From the NCBI RefSeq assembly GCF_022565775.1, contig NZ_JAIUMC010000029.1, forward strand, positions 1 to 33,231: a stretch of 33,231 nucleotides of DNA, in the 5' to 3' direction. Numbering within the stretch: the first letter of the stretch is position 1; each line of letters starts with the position of its first letter. The notes under the pieces were generated by a model. The model was not told where the DNA came from, searched no databases, and saw nothing but the letters and a program-made list of their open reading frames with translations. Source of the DNA: Natronospirillum sp. Lineage in GTDB: Bacteria; Pseudomonadota; Gammaproteobacteria; Pseudomonadales; Natronospirillaceae. Both the position numbers and the translations under genes were made by a program. Positions 1 to 8,206 of the stretch are shown piece by piece.

Positions 1-233
1 GATCAGCGGGACAGATGTCTGAGCGACAGCGAGTTGTGGCCCGCCCGACGGGGGCCAGCAACAGCCGGAAACAAGGCGCCACTGTTCGCGGTCTGCTGAC
101 CGGTCGGGCCACTCAGCCACAGAGAGGTAAGAGCCTGTCAAGGGCAGTGTACCCCGCCATCAGGCGGCACAGCCTCTCCTGAGGCTGGCCGCGCAATGCG
201 TGGCCAAGGGCCACAGCCCACAATCAAGCCACC
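1..233. other. non-coding left edge, downstream of the mttB-like gene
   Basis: I find no convincing gene here on either strand. It holds the 3' flank of the methyltransferase gene (minus strand, stop at 234) and two short hairpins, at 171-186 (arms AGCCTC/GAGGCT) and 200-214. Whatever lies to the left is outside the window, so whether the methyltransferase transcript continues cannot be judged. Confidence 0.5.
200..214 (-). terminator. short hairpin 3' of the mttB-like gene
   Basis: Perfect 6-bp stem with a 3-nt loop (GTGGCC-AAG-GGCCAC on the plus strand), about 20 nt past the methyltransferase stop codon in the direction of transcription. A second hairpin at 171-186 follows. Neither has a U-tract, so this is at best a weak terminator or an mRNA 3'-end stabiliser. 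Confidence 0.3.
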
Positions 234-1790
234 TCAGGAGATATTGGAGTCCGGAAACTCGGCCTTGCGCTTGTCCATCCAGGCCACGAGTGCCTCGTCG
301 ACTGCCGGGTCGAGTTCGGGCGCTTCATACTCCGAGAGCAGCTTCTTCCAGCGTGCATTTGCCCGCTGCGTTGCTTCCAAAGCGCCATCGGCATCCCACT
401 GCTCGAAACTGTTGTTGTCCGCAATGGGCGAGCGGTAGAACGCCGTCTGAAAGTTGTTCTGCGTATGAGTACTACCCAGATAATGACTGCCCGGCCCCAC
501 CTCGTGAATCGCATCCATCGCCTGACCGTTTTCGCTCAGATCCACCCCTTTCAGCATTGTCTGCATCATGCCCGTCTGATCAGCATCCAGAATGAATTTT
601 TCATAGCCCATTGCCAGACCGCCTTCCAGCCAACCGGCCGCGTGCAACACAAAATTGACCCCGGCCAATGTCGTCGGCAACAGCGTATTGGCGCTTTCTG
701 AGGCCGCCTGGGCATCGGGGATCTTGGATCCGGTCAGTGATCCGCCGGAGCGGAACGGCACACCAAGGCGACGCGCCAGATTGGCCATCACATACAGCAC
801 CAGAGCCGGCTCGGGGGTACCGAAGGTCGGCGCCCCGGATTGCATCGACATGGAACTGGCAAAGCTGCCGAAGATCACCGGCGCGCCCGGCTTGACCAGT
901 TGGCAGAAGGCCATGCCGGCCAGCGCTTCGGCCAGTGTTTGCGTTGCGGTACCGGCCACAGTGACCGGCGACATGGCACCGGCCAGAATGAACGGTGAAA
1001 TGATGCAGGCCTGATTGTTCCGCGCGTAGACCTTGGCTGCTCCCAGCATGGTTTCATCGAAGGTCATGGGCGAGTTGGCATTGATCAGGTTGATGATAGC
1101 CGTGTTGGGCTCGCCCGTTTCCGGGTTCAGCCAGCGGTCGCCAAACAGGATCTTCGCCATCTCCACAGTATCCTGGGCGCGCTCCGGGTGCGTGACTGAC
1201 CCCATGAACGCCTTGTCGGAATACTTCATGTGGCTGTAGACCATATCGAAGTGGCGCTTGTTCACCGGCAGATCGACCGGTTCGCAGATGGTGCCGCCCG
1301 AATGGTGGATGCTGGGCGTCATGTAGGCCAGCTTGACGAAATTGCGGAAGTCTTCAATGGTTGCATAGCGGCGGCCCTTGTCCAGATCGCGCACAAAGGG
1401 GCTGCCATAGGCCGGTGCAAACACCGTGTTCTTGCCGCCGATCTGCACATTGCGCAGAGGATTGCGTGCAATCTGGGTGAATTCGCGTGGTGCATTGTCC
1501 TGAATCAACTGGCGGCACAGGCCTTTGGGCATACGCACCCGCTCACCCTGCACATCGGCACCGGCCGCGCGCCACAGGTCGAGCGCTTCCGGGTCGCCCC
1601 GGAACTCGATGCCGATCTCCTCCAGAATACGATCGGCATTGTGCTCAATCAGCGCCAGCCCGTCTTCGTCCAGAACCTCGAAGACCGGGATGTTCCGAGT
1701 GATGTAGGGAACGATCTCGACCGGAGCGGACGCTCTGGCGCGGCGGTCTGCGCTGCCGCCACCGCGACGGCGTCGAGTTTTAGTGGTCAT
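234..1790 (-). CDS. MttB-family (non-pyrrolysine) corrinoid methyltransferase
   Basis: 518-aa member of the trimethylamine methyltransferase superfamily (COG5598). Characterised non-pyrrolysine members demethylate quaternary amines such as glycine betaine, proline betaine or carnitine and pass the methyl group to a corrinoid protein. The reading frame is complete with no in-frame TAG, so this is not a pyrrolysine-type trimethylamine enzyme. The N-terminus is arginine-rich (residues 5-20), then the barrel domain follows, with glycine-rich stretches near residues 265-360. The ATG is preceded by AGAGGA at suitable spacing. It lies 40 bp downstream of fhs on the same strand, which suggests co-transcription and a flow of methyl groups into the tetrahydrofolate pool. 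No corrinoid protein or reductive activator gene is visible here, so the acceptor is unknown. The family call is firm; the substrate is inference. Confidence 0.85.
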   Translation of the reverse strand: MTTKTRRRRGGGSADRRARASAPVEIVPYITRNIPVFEVLDEDGLALIEHNADRILEEIGIEFRGDPEALDLWRAAGADVQGERVRMPKGLCRQLIQDNAPREFTQIARNPLRNVQIGGKNTVFAPAYGSPFVRDLDKGRRYATIEDFRNFVKLAYMTPSIHHSGGTICEPVDLPVNKRHFDMVYSHMKYSDKAFMGSVTHPERAQDTVEMAKILFGDRWLNPETGEPNTAIINLINANSPMTFDETMLGAAKVYARNNQACIISPFILAGAMSPVTVAGTATQTLAEALAGMAFCQLVKPGAPVIFGSFASSMSMQSGAPTFGTPEPALVLYVMANLARRLGVPFRSGGSLTGSKIPDAQAASESANTLLPTTLAGVNFVLHAAGWLEGGLAMGYEKFILDADQTGMMQTMLKGVDLSENGQAMDAIHEVGPGSHYLGSTHTQNNFQTAFYRSPIADNNSFEQWDADGALEATQRANARWKKLLSEYEAPELDPAVDEALVAWMDKRKAEFPDSNIS

Positions 1791-1830
1791 GGCTCAGTCC
1801 TCTTCAGTTGCGTGCGGGTTGGCGGGCGTC

Positions 1831-3510
1831 TCAGGACAGCCCTACAATATTGCCTTCGGTATCCAGACCAATGTGCTCGGCGGCCGGGTTGCGCGGCAGG
1901 CCCGGCATGGTCATCACATCACCACAGACCACCACCAGGAACTCGGCACCGCCGGACAGGCGCACTTCACGGATGGGCACTTCATGATCAAAGGGTGCGC
2001 CCTTCAAATCCGGATCGGTGGAAAAACTGTACTGGGTTTTGGCCATGCAGATCGGGAAGTGGCCGTAGCCTGCTTCCTGGAATTCATGAATCTGGTCACG
2101 CACCTTCTGGTTGGCCATGATGTCGTGCGCGCCGTAAAGGGTGGTGGCAATGGTACGGATTTTTTCCCACAACGGCAGTTCGTCGCTGTAGAGCGGAGCG
2201 AACTGGCTGACGCCACCGTCGACCAGCTTGGCCACGGCATGAGCCAACTCTTCAGCGCCGGCGCTGCCGTCGCTGAAATGGGTGCAGATGATGGCCTCGG
2301 AGCCCTGTTCTGCGACCACCTCGCGAATCGCCTCCAGTTCGGCATCGGTGTCATTGTGGAAGCGGTTGATGGCGACCACCACCGGCACGCCGAAGGTCTT
2401 TACATTGCGGATGTGGCGCGCCAGGTTTTCGCAGCCCTGAACAACGGCTTCGACATTTTCCTGACCCAGGTCCTCGCGGGAGACGCCGCCGTGCATTTTC
2501 AGTGCGCGGGCGGTGGCGACCACCACGGCCGCATTGGGGTGCAGGCCGGCCTTGCGGCATTTGATGTCGAAGAATTTCTCGGCGCCCAGATCAGCGCCGA
2601 AGCCGGCTTCGGTGACCACATAATCGGAGAGTTTCAACGCCGTGGTGGTGGCCATGACCGAGTTGCAGCCATGGGCGATGTTGGCAAAGGGACCGCCGTG
2701 AATGAACGCCGGGTTGTTTTCCAGAGTCTGTACCAGATTGGGGCTGAACGCCTCGCGCAGCAGCACGGCCATGGCCGAGTTGGCTTTCAGCTCGGCAGCG
2801 GTGACCGGCTTGCGCTCCCGGGTCTGGGCCACAATGATCTTGCCCAGCCGCTCTTCCAGTTCTTCCAGTGAGCGGGAAAGACAGAAAATGGCCATGACCT
2901 CGGAGGCCACAGTGATGTCGAAGCCGTCTTCGCGCACATAGCCGTTGCCGACGCCACCCAGGCTGTTGATGATGTGGCGCAGCGCCCGGTCGTTCATGTC
3001 GACCACCCGACGCAGGAAGATGCGGCGCGGGTCGATGTTCAGTTCATTGCCCCAGTGTATGTGATTGTCCACCATGGCCGCCAGCAGGTTGTGGGCACTG
3101 CCAATGGCATGAAAGTCACCGGTGAAGTGCAGGTTGATGTCTTCCATCGGAATCACCTGCGCATAGCCGCCACCGGCGGCACCGCCCTTGACCCCGAAGC
3201 AGGGCCCCAGGCTGGGTTCGCGCAGACAGGTGATGGTTTTCTTGCCGATACGGTTGAGTGCATCGCCCAGACCCACGGAGGTAGTGGTCTTGCCTTCACC
3301 CGCCGGTGTGGGCGTGATGGCGGTCACCAGAATCAGTTTGCCATCTTGCCGCTCACCCGTTTGACGCAGAAACTTTTCGCTCAGTTTTGCTTTGTAGTGG
3401 CCATACTGCAGCAGCGCATCGGAAGGGATGTCGAGGCCGGCCGCAATGTCGGTGATAGGCTTGATGTCAGCGCCGCGCGCAATCTCGATATCAGAGGGGA
3501 AAGAGGGCAT
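1831..3510 (-). CDS. fhs: formate--tetrahydrofolate ligase
   Basis: 559-aa formyl-THF synthetase. It catalyses formate + ATP + THF to 10-formyl-THF + ADP + Pi in the cytosol; in the reverse direction it yields ATP while disposing of formyl groups. The nucleotide-binding loop [11 protein letters not shown] is at about residues 66-76, and the family signatures around [14 protein letters not shown] (97-110) and GGGYAQV (113-119) are intact. Length matches the family. The frame is open further upstream (to 3582), but I take the ATG at 3510 because AGGAG precedes it and the family N-terminus aligns there. It heads a two-gene unit with the MttB-like gene, which fits oxidation of methyl groups to formate with recovery of ATP, though a biosynthetic role is equally possible. 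It diverges from the dgcN operon. Confidence 0.96.
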   Translation of the reverse strand: MPSFPSDIEIARGADIKPITDIAAGLDIPSDALLQYGHYKAKLSEKFLRQTGERQDGKLILVTAITPTPAGEGKTTTSVGLGDALNRIGKKTITCLREPSLGPCFGVKGGAAGGGYAQVIPMEDINLHFTGDFHAIGSAHNLLAAMVDNHIHWGNELNIDPRRIFLRRVVDMNDRALRHIINSLGGVGNGYVREDGFDITVASEVMAIFCLSRSLEELEERLGKIIVAQTRERKPVTAAELKANSAMAVLLREAFSPNLVQTLENNPAFIHGGPFANIAHGCNSVMATTTALKLSDYVVTEAGFGADLGAEKFFDIKCRKAGLHPNAAVVVATARALKMHGGVSREDLGQENVEAVVQGCENLARHIRNVKTFGVPVVVAINRFHNDTDAELEAIREVVAEQGSEAIICTHFSDGSAGAEELAHAVAKLVDGGVSQFAPLYSDELPLWEKIRTIATTLYGAHDIMANQKVRDQIHEFQEAGYGHFPICMAKTQYSFSTDPDLKGAPFDHEVPIREVRLSGGAEFLVVVCGDVMTMPGLPRNPAAEHIGLDTEGNIVGLS

Positions 3511-3598
3511 GCTCACGTGTCTCCTGGATTCAGTGAAGGGTCTGCGCCAGTCGGTCAGGACAGGGCATTGGCCGTGTGTCATCGCATCATGGCACTTT

Positions 3599-3643
3599 CC
3601 TTTGGGCGTAATTTCCTGCTTACGACACAGTCATGCCCAAAGG
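3599..3643. promoter_or_regulatory. inverted repeat between divergent fhs and dgcN operons
   Basis: CCTTTGGGC at 3599-3607 is repeated as the reverse complement GCCCAAAGG at 3635-3643, 27 nt apart, in the 220-bp region between the two divergent operons. The position fits an operator for either or both. I cannot name the regulator, and no regulator gene is adjacent. I see no convincing -35/-10 pair in this gap. Confidence 0.4.
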
Positions 3644-3730
3644 CGCCGCAGGTTCTCTAATCGTCCAGCCTCATCTATCATGGGGGACATCACAACTGAC
3701 TGCCGGCGGAATGCCAGGGAGAGCTGTAAC

Positions 3731-4735
3731 ATGATCAATACACCTTATCTGTTGTTTCTCGGCGACGCGCCGGACGCCCTGGCGGCCAAAGTGGCTCAGG
3801 GCATCAAAGACTGGCGACCGGAATACGCACTCGGGCAACTGCGCCTCCCGGGTTGCAAGGCCGATCTCGGTCTGCCGGACATGGGCCTGCAAACCGCACT
3901 CGACGCCAGTGCCAGAACCTTGGTAATCGGTGTGGCCAATCGTGGAGGTGTCATCTCCGAGGCCTGGCTGGATGTGCTGGAAGAGGCACTGGCCGCCGGC
4001 TTCGATCTGGCTTCCGGGCTGCACAATCTGTTGGTCGACGAGCCCCGGCTGGTGGCCGCTGCCGAAAAGCACGGCCGACAGTTGTTCGATGTGAGGGTGC
4101 CGCAGGTCGAGTACCCCATTGCCAACGGCAGGAAGAGAACCGGTAAGCGTTGCCTGGCCGTGGGTACCGACTGCTCGGTGGGCAAGATGTATACCGGCCT
4201 TGCCATGCACCGGGAAATGAAAGCTCGCCGCATGAAGGCCAGCTTTCGCGCCACCGGGCAGACCGGCATTCTGATCACCGGTGAGGGGATCCCGCTCGAT
4301 GCAGTGGTGGCCGACTTCATGGCCGGCTCGGTGGAGTGGCTGACTCCGGACAACGACCCGGATCACTGGGATTTGATAGAAGGGCAGGGCTCGCTGTTTC
4401 ATGTCTCCTATTCCGGGGTCACTCTGGCGCTGATTCACGGGGGCCAGCCCGACGCGCTGATTCTCTGTCATGAGCCGACAAGGGAACATATGCGCGGTCT
4501 TCCGGGTTATGAATTGCCGACTCTGGAGGCATTGCGTGATCTGTCTCTGCAGATGGCCCATATCGCCAACCCCGAGTGCAAGGTGGTCGGCATATCCATC
4601 AACACAGCCGGGCTGACCGAAGCGCTGGCGGAAAAATACCTGACCGAAGTGGAAGCCCGTATGGGACTGCCCACGGTAGACCCCTATCGCTATGGGGCGG
4701 CGCGACTGGTAGAAGCGCTGGATGAGTTGTCGTGA
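3731..4735 (+). CDS. dgcN: DUF1611 family protein, probable D-glutamate N-acetyltransferase
   Basis: 334-aa DUF1611 protein. DgcN, the characterised member I recall, acetylates D-glutamate to N-acetyl-D-glutamate in the DgcN-DgcA pathway of marine Proteobacteria and haloarchaea. A P-loop-like motif GTDCSVGKM is at residues 145-153, followed by the conserved region with TGQTG, EGQGSLFH and ILCHEPTREH. The frame is open upstream from 3428, but the ATG at 3731 has AGGGAGAG just before it, and the N-terminus (MINTPYLLFLGDAPDAL) begins like the family. Its stop overlaps the GTG start of the next gene by 4 bp, which points to translational coupling. The neighbouring epimerase-like gene and D-amino acid transaminase make the D-Glu role more likely than the generic annotation. 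No acetyl donor site can be read directly. Confidence 0.8.
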   Translation: MINTPYLLFLGDAPDALAAKVAQGIKDWRPEYALGQLRLPGCKADLGLPDMGLQTALDASARTLVIGVANRGGVISEAWLDVLEEALAAGFDLASGLHNLLVDEPRLVAAAEKHGRQLFDVRVPQVEYPIANGRKRTGKRCLAVGTDCSVGKMYTGLAMHREMKARRMKASFRATGQTGILITGEGIPLDAVVADFMAGSVEWLTPDNDPDHWDLIEGQGSLFHVSYSGVTLALIHGGQPDALILCHEPTREHMRGLPGYELPTLEALRDLSLQMAHIANPECKVVGISINTAGLTEALAEKYLTEVEARMGLPTVDPYRYGAARLVEALDELS

Positions 4736-5706
4736 GCCGGGTAACACTGAGCGTTCGGGCGGAGTCCTTTCGCTTGGCCGAGGTCTTTACCATTGCCCGG
4801 GGTTCGCGCACGGAAGCCAGCGTGCTGACTGTTGAGGCCGAGTCGGAAGGTGTTGTCGGGCGCGGTGAGTGTGTGCCCTATGCCCGCTATGACGAAACGT
4901 TGGACAGTGTCACCGCGCAGATCACTTCGTTGCCGGTAATACTGGACCGCAGCAGCCTGCAATCGCTGCTCCCACCAGGCGCAGCGCGCAATGCAGTCGA
5001 CTGTGCACTGTGGGACCTGGAAGCCCGCCAGAGGGAGTGCCGGGTATGGGAGCTGGCCGGCCTGCCGCCGCCACAACCTGAAGTCACGGCATTCACTCTG
5101 TCGTTGGACTCGCCGGAGCGCATGCAGGATGCAGCCGCCCGCCATGCGCATCGTCCGCTGCTCAAGATCAAGCTGGGTACACCGGACGACATGCCGCGTC
5201 TGGAGGCCGTGCGTGCCGGAGCGCCGGACTCGCGGATTATCGTGGATGCCAACGAAGGCTGGACGGCTGAGGTGTATCGGGAGCTGGCGCCGCATCTGCT
5301 GCGTCTGGGGGTTACCATGGTCGAGCAGCCTTTGCCGGCTGGCGAGGACGAACTGCTGGCCGAGATGGATCGCCCGCTGCCGGTCTGTGCCGACGAATCC
5401 TGTCATGATCGTCAAAGCCTGCAGGCGCTGGCAGGGCGCTACGACATGGTCAATATCAAGTTGGACAAGACTGGCGGCCTGACAGAAGCGCTGGCGCTCA
5501 AGGCTGCCGCGCTGAAAAACGGCTTTCAGGTCATGGTGGGGTGCATGGTCGGCACCTCGCTGGCCATGGCGCCGGCGGTTTTGGTGGCTCAGGGCGTCGC
5601 CATTACCGACCTGGACGGCCCCCTGCTGCTGGCTGAAGATCGCGCCAGCCCGTTGCGCTATGACGCGCAGGGCGTTCATCCGCCGGCACGCGCACTTTGG
5701 GGCTGA
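4732..5706 (+). CDS. dgcA: enolase-superfamily racemase, probable N-acetyl-D-glutamate racemase
   Basis: 324-aa muconate-lactonizing subgroup enolase-superfamily protein, of the type often annotated as dipeptide (Ala-Glu) epimerase. The catalytic set is complete: KxK at K145/K147, metal ligands D172 (VDANEGW), E198 (VEQPLP) and D221 (ADES), and the opposing base K243 (NIKLDKTGG). In the DgcN-DgcA pathway this protein interconverts N-acetyl-D-Glu and N-acetyl-L-Glu, which can enter arginine synthesis or be deacetylated to L-Glu. It starts at a GTG that overlaps the dgcN stop (GTGA). The alternative is a true L-Ala-D/L-Glu epimerase of murein recycling; the DUF1611 partner favours the N-acetylglutamate assignment. 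Confidence 0.82.
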   Translation: MSRVTLSVRAESFRLAEVFTIARGSRTEASVLTVEAESEGVVGRGECVPYARYDETLDSVTAQITSLPVILDRSSLQSLLPPGAARNAVDCALWDLEARQRECRVWELAGLPPPQPEVTAFTLSLDSPERMQDAAARHAHRPLLKIKLGTPDDMPRLEAVRAGAPDSRIIVDANEGWTAEVYRELAPHLLRLGVTMVEQPLPAGEDELLAEMDRPLPVCADESCHDRQSLQALAGRYDMVNIKLDKTGGLTEALALKAAALKNGFQVMVGCMVGTSLAMAPAVLVAQGVAITDLDGPLLLAEDRASPLRYDAQGVHPPARALWG

Positions 5707-5730
5707 GCAGACTACAACAGAGGACATGCA

Positions 5731-6588
5731 ATGAGCAGAACGGTTTATGTCAACGGCAACTGGTACCCGGAAGAGGACGCCCGGGTGTCGGTGTTCGATC
5801 GCGGGTTTCTGATGGCCGATGGTGTCTATGAGGTCACTTCCGTGCTGGACAGTGGTCTGATTGATTTCCAACGGCACTGCAAGCGCCTTGCTCGCTCCCT
5901 GTCCGAGCTGGATATTCCGAACCCCCACACCATGGAAGAGTGGACCGCACTGCACGAGGAGATCAGACGGCGCAATGGACTGACCGAAGGCCTGATCTAC
6001 CTGCAGGTCACACGGGGTGCAGAGGATCGCGATTTTGCCTGGTCGGACGATCTGGTGCCCACCGTGGTTTTGTTCACCCAGGCCAAAGGATTGCTCGACA
6101 ACCCGGCCGCGCAGCGCGGTCTGACCATCAAGACCATTGATGACCTGCGCTGGCTGCGCCGGGACATCAAGACGGTGCAATTGCTGTATCCGTCGATGGG
6201 CAAAATGATGGCCCGGCAGGCCGGGGCAGATGATGCCTGGATGGTCGAGGAAGGCCTGGTGACTGAAGGCACTTCCAACAACGCCTACATCATCAAGAGT
6301 GAGAAAATCATTACCCGGCAACTGAGTCCGCGCATACTGCCGGGCATTACCCGCCTGGCGGTTCTGGCATTGGCGGATGAAACCGGTATGTCGGTGGAAG
6401 AAAGACCCTTCTCGGTGGCAGAAGCTCAGGCGGCCGATGAGGCTTTTTTGACCTCGGCAACCGCGTTTGTAATGCCGGTAGTTGAAATTGATGGTGTAAA
6501 GATTGGTTCAGGAACCCCGGGGCCTCTGGTAAATCGCTTGCGCGCCCTTTACATCGAACGAGCGCGGCAGCATGGGGTTGAATCCTGA
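5731..6588 (+). CDS. dat: D-amino acid aminotransferase (class IV PLP)
   Basis: 285-aa fold-type IV PLP transaminase. D-amino acid aminotransferase exchanges amino groups between D-amino acids and 2-oxo acids, typically D-Ala + 2-oxoglutarate to pyruvate + D-Glu. The PLP lysine is K147 in the RRDIKTVQLLYP motif, matching the Bacillus enzyme's DIK-S-LNLLY. The cofactor glutamate (E179, VTEGTSNN) and the N-terminal FDRGF-x2-DGVYE motif are present. It lies 24 bp after dgcA with a GAGG ribosome site. In this context it probably feeds D-Ala nitrogen into D-Glu for DgcN. A branched-chain or aminodeoxychorismate relative is less likely, given the D-AAT signature around the lysine. Confidence 0.88.
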   Translation: MSRTVYVNGNWYPEEDARVSVFDRGFLMADGVYEVTSVLDSGLIDFQRHCKRLARSLSELDIPNPHTMEEWTALHEEIRRRNGLTEGLIYLQVTRGAEDRDFAWSDDLVPTVVLFTQAKGLLDNPAAQRGLTIKTIDDLRWLRRDIKTVQLLYPSMGKMMARQAGADDAWMVEEGLVTEGTSNNAYIIKSEKIITRQLSPRILPGITRLAVLALADETGMSVEERPFSVAEAQAADEAFLTSATAFVMPVVEIDGVKIGSGTPGPLVNRLRALYIERARQHGVES

Positions 6589-6963
6589 TCACTGAAAGCG
6601 TCGTCTCGGTATCCTCGGGGTGGTGGACGTATTTTTGTTAAGAAAAATATCAGCTATGGGTTGCGCAATCTGGCTCAAGTGATTAAATGTATAGTGAACA
6701 TAAAGGTATGACGAAATGTTATGCCTGCTCAGCAACTGGCAAATCAATCGCGGTCTGATCACCGCAATTGCCTAGCCTTCCGGTCACAAGGCAGTAAACA
6801 ATAACAAGCCTTGAACCGGTAAAACGGTCAGCTTCTGACTGGCCACTGACAAGATGACGCGCAACGACTCGCAATCGCGATCAGTTCGTTTGCGATGTTG
6901 GTGCTCGTCAGCGTGAGAGTGCACAGGAAGCGATCAACAAGAATTCGGCTTAGGAGGCCTCCC
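6589..6963. other. 375-bp intergenic region between dat and the ABC operon
   Basis: No gene seen. It is more AT-rich than its surroundings. It contains an AT-rich inverted repeat at 6630-6649 (TATTTTT-GTTAAG-AAAAATA) and a TATAGT-like sequence near 6690 that could be a -10 box, though I see no good -35. The leader of the ABC transporter operon must start here. No clear intrinsic terminator for dat was found. Confidence 0.5.
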
Positions 6964-6966
6964 TTG
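6952..6966 (+). promoter_or_regulatory. palindromic ribosome binding site and TTG start of the ABC ATPase
   Basis: AGGAGG at 6952-6957 sits 6 nt before a TTG at 6964 and decides the start over the open frame reaching to 6895. The site is inside a perfect 10-bp palindrome, GGAGGCCTCC (6953-6962). Confidence 0.6.
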
Positions 6967-8061
6967 GAGCACGTTGACAATTCAGATCCGTATGTAGTGT
7001 TTGATCGGGTCCAGAAGACCTATGATGGTGAAGAGCTGGTGGTCAAGGACCTCAACCTGGCCATCGACAAAGGCGAATTCCTGACCATGCTAGGGCCGTC
7101 AGGATCCGGCAAGACCACCTGCCTCATGATGCTGGCCGGGTTCGAAACCGCCACCTTCGGCGAGATCCTCATCGACGGCAAGCCTATCAACAATATCCCG
7201 CCGCACAAGCGTGGCATCGGCATGGTATTCCAGAACTACGCCCTTTTTCCGCACATGACCATTGGCGAGAACCTCGGTTTTCCGCTGGAGGTTCGGGGTA
7301 TGGGCAAGAGCGAGCGCGAAGAGAAAATCAAGCGTGCGCTGGCCATGGTGCAAATGGAAAACTTCATCGGTCGCCGTCCGGCCCAGTTGTCCGGTGGTCA
7401 GCAGCAGCGCGTGGCGCTGGCACGGGCTCTGGTGTTCGAGCCGGAGCTGGTCCTGATGGATGAGCCGTTGGGCGCGCTGGACAAGAATCTGCGTGAAAGT
7501 ATGCAGTACGAGATCAAGCATCTGCATGAACAGCTCGGGGTCACCGTCGTTTATGTGACGCACGATCAAACTGAAGCCCTGACCATGTCAGACCGCATCG
7601 CCGTGTTTGATGACGGTCGCATCCAGCAATTGGCCAAGCCGGCTGACTTGTATGAGCGCCCCGAGAATGCGTTTGTCGCCCAGTTCATCGGTGAAAACAA
7701 CAAGATGAACGGCACCGTTGAAGCGGTAAACGGCGACTATGCGGACGTGAAGCTGGCCGACGGATCCCTGGTGAAGGCGCTACGCGTCAATGTAGGCGAT
7801 GTCGGCGAGCGCACCACCTTGTCACTGCGCCCGGAGCGGGCCTTCATGATCGATGGCAAGGCGACTCCGGAAAACAGCTTCGAAGCGCGTGTTGAAGAGT
7901 TGATCTACCTGGGCGACCACATCCGCTCACGCCTGAGCATTTGCGGAACCAGCGATTTCATCATGAAACTGCCGAACGCGGCGGATCAGCATATCGTATC
8001 CGAAGGCCAGTCCATTCGCGTGGGCTGGTCGCAAGAGGATTGCCGGGCACTGGACGCCTGA
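6964..8061 (+). CDS. PotA-like ABC transporter ATPase
   Basis: 365-aa ATPase of the spermidine/putrescine-type (CUT1-like) importers; it powers uptake through the two permeases encoded downstream. Walker A GPSGSGKT at 44-51, Q-loop Q90 (VFQNYALFPHMT), signature LSGGQ at 142-146 and Walker B MDEP at 165-168 are present. A C-terminal TOBE/OB regulatory region covers about residues 240-360. The start is a TTG with a strong AGGAGG. It is the first gene of an ATPase, binding protein, permease, permease operon, with 145 bp before the binding-protein gene. The substrate is not readable from the ATPase; polyamines are the default guess for the family, but other small cationic or amino compounds are possible. 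Confidence 0.9.
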   Translation: MEHVDNSDPYVVFDRVQKTYDGEELVVKDLNLAIDKGEFLTMLGPSGSGKTTCLMMLAGFETATFGEILIDGKPINNIPPHKRGIGMVFQNYALFPHMTIGENLGFPLEVRGMGKSEREEKIKRALAMVQMENFIGRRPAQLSGGQQQRVALARALVFEPELVLMDEPLGALDKNLRESMQYEIKHLHEQLGVTVVYVTHDQTEALTMSDRIAVFDDGRIQQLAKPADLYERPENAFVAQFIGENNKMNGTVEAVNGDYADVKLADGSLVKALRVNVGDVGERTTLSLRPERAFMIDGKATPENSFEARVEELIYLGDHIRSRLSICGTSDFIMKLPNAADQHIVSEGQSIRVGWSQEDCRALDA

Positions 8062-8206
8062 GAACGGCCATTGCCACAGGCATAGTGGGCTGACGGGGTT
8101 GCCGGCTGGATGGCCGGGAAGGCACGCAGCTTAAAACAAGAACCGACAACATAAGAAATGGGCCCAGCTAGAGTCGCCCAATTACCAACGCAACGAGGAC
8201 GAACAG

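Noticed and set aside
234-1790. Pyrrolysine-containing trimethylamine methyltransferase
   Set aside because: No in-frame amber codon; the frame is continuous over the full family length.
4690-6321. 543-aa open frame on the minus strand opposite dgcA and dat
   Set aside because: It runs fully antisense to two genes with intact catalytic motifs, and its own translation is rich in His, Gln and Arg with no family resemblance. It is a by-product of GC-rich codon use.
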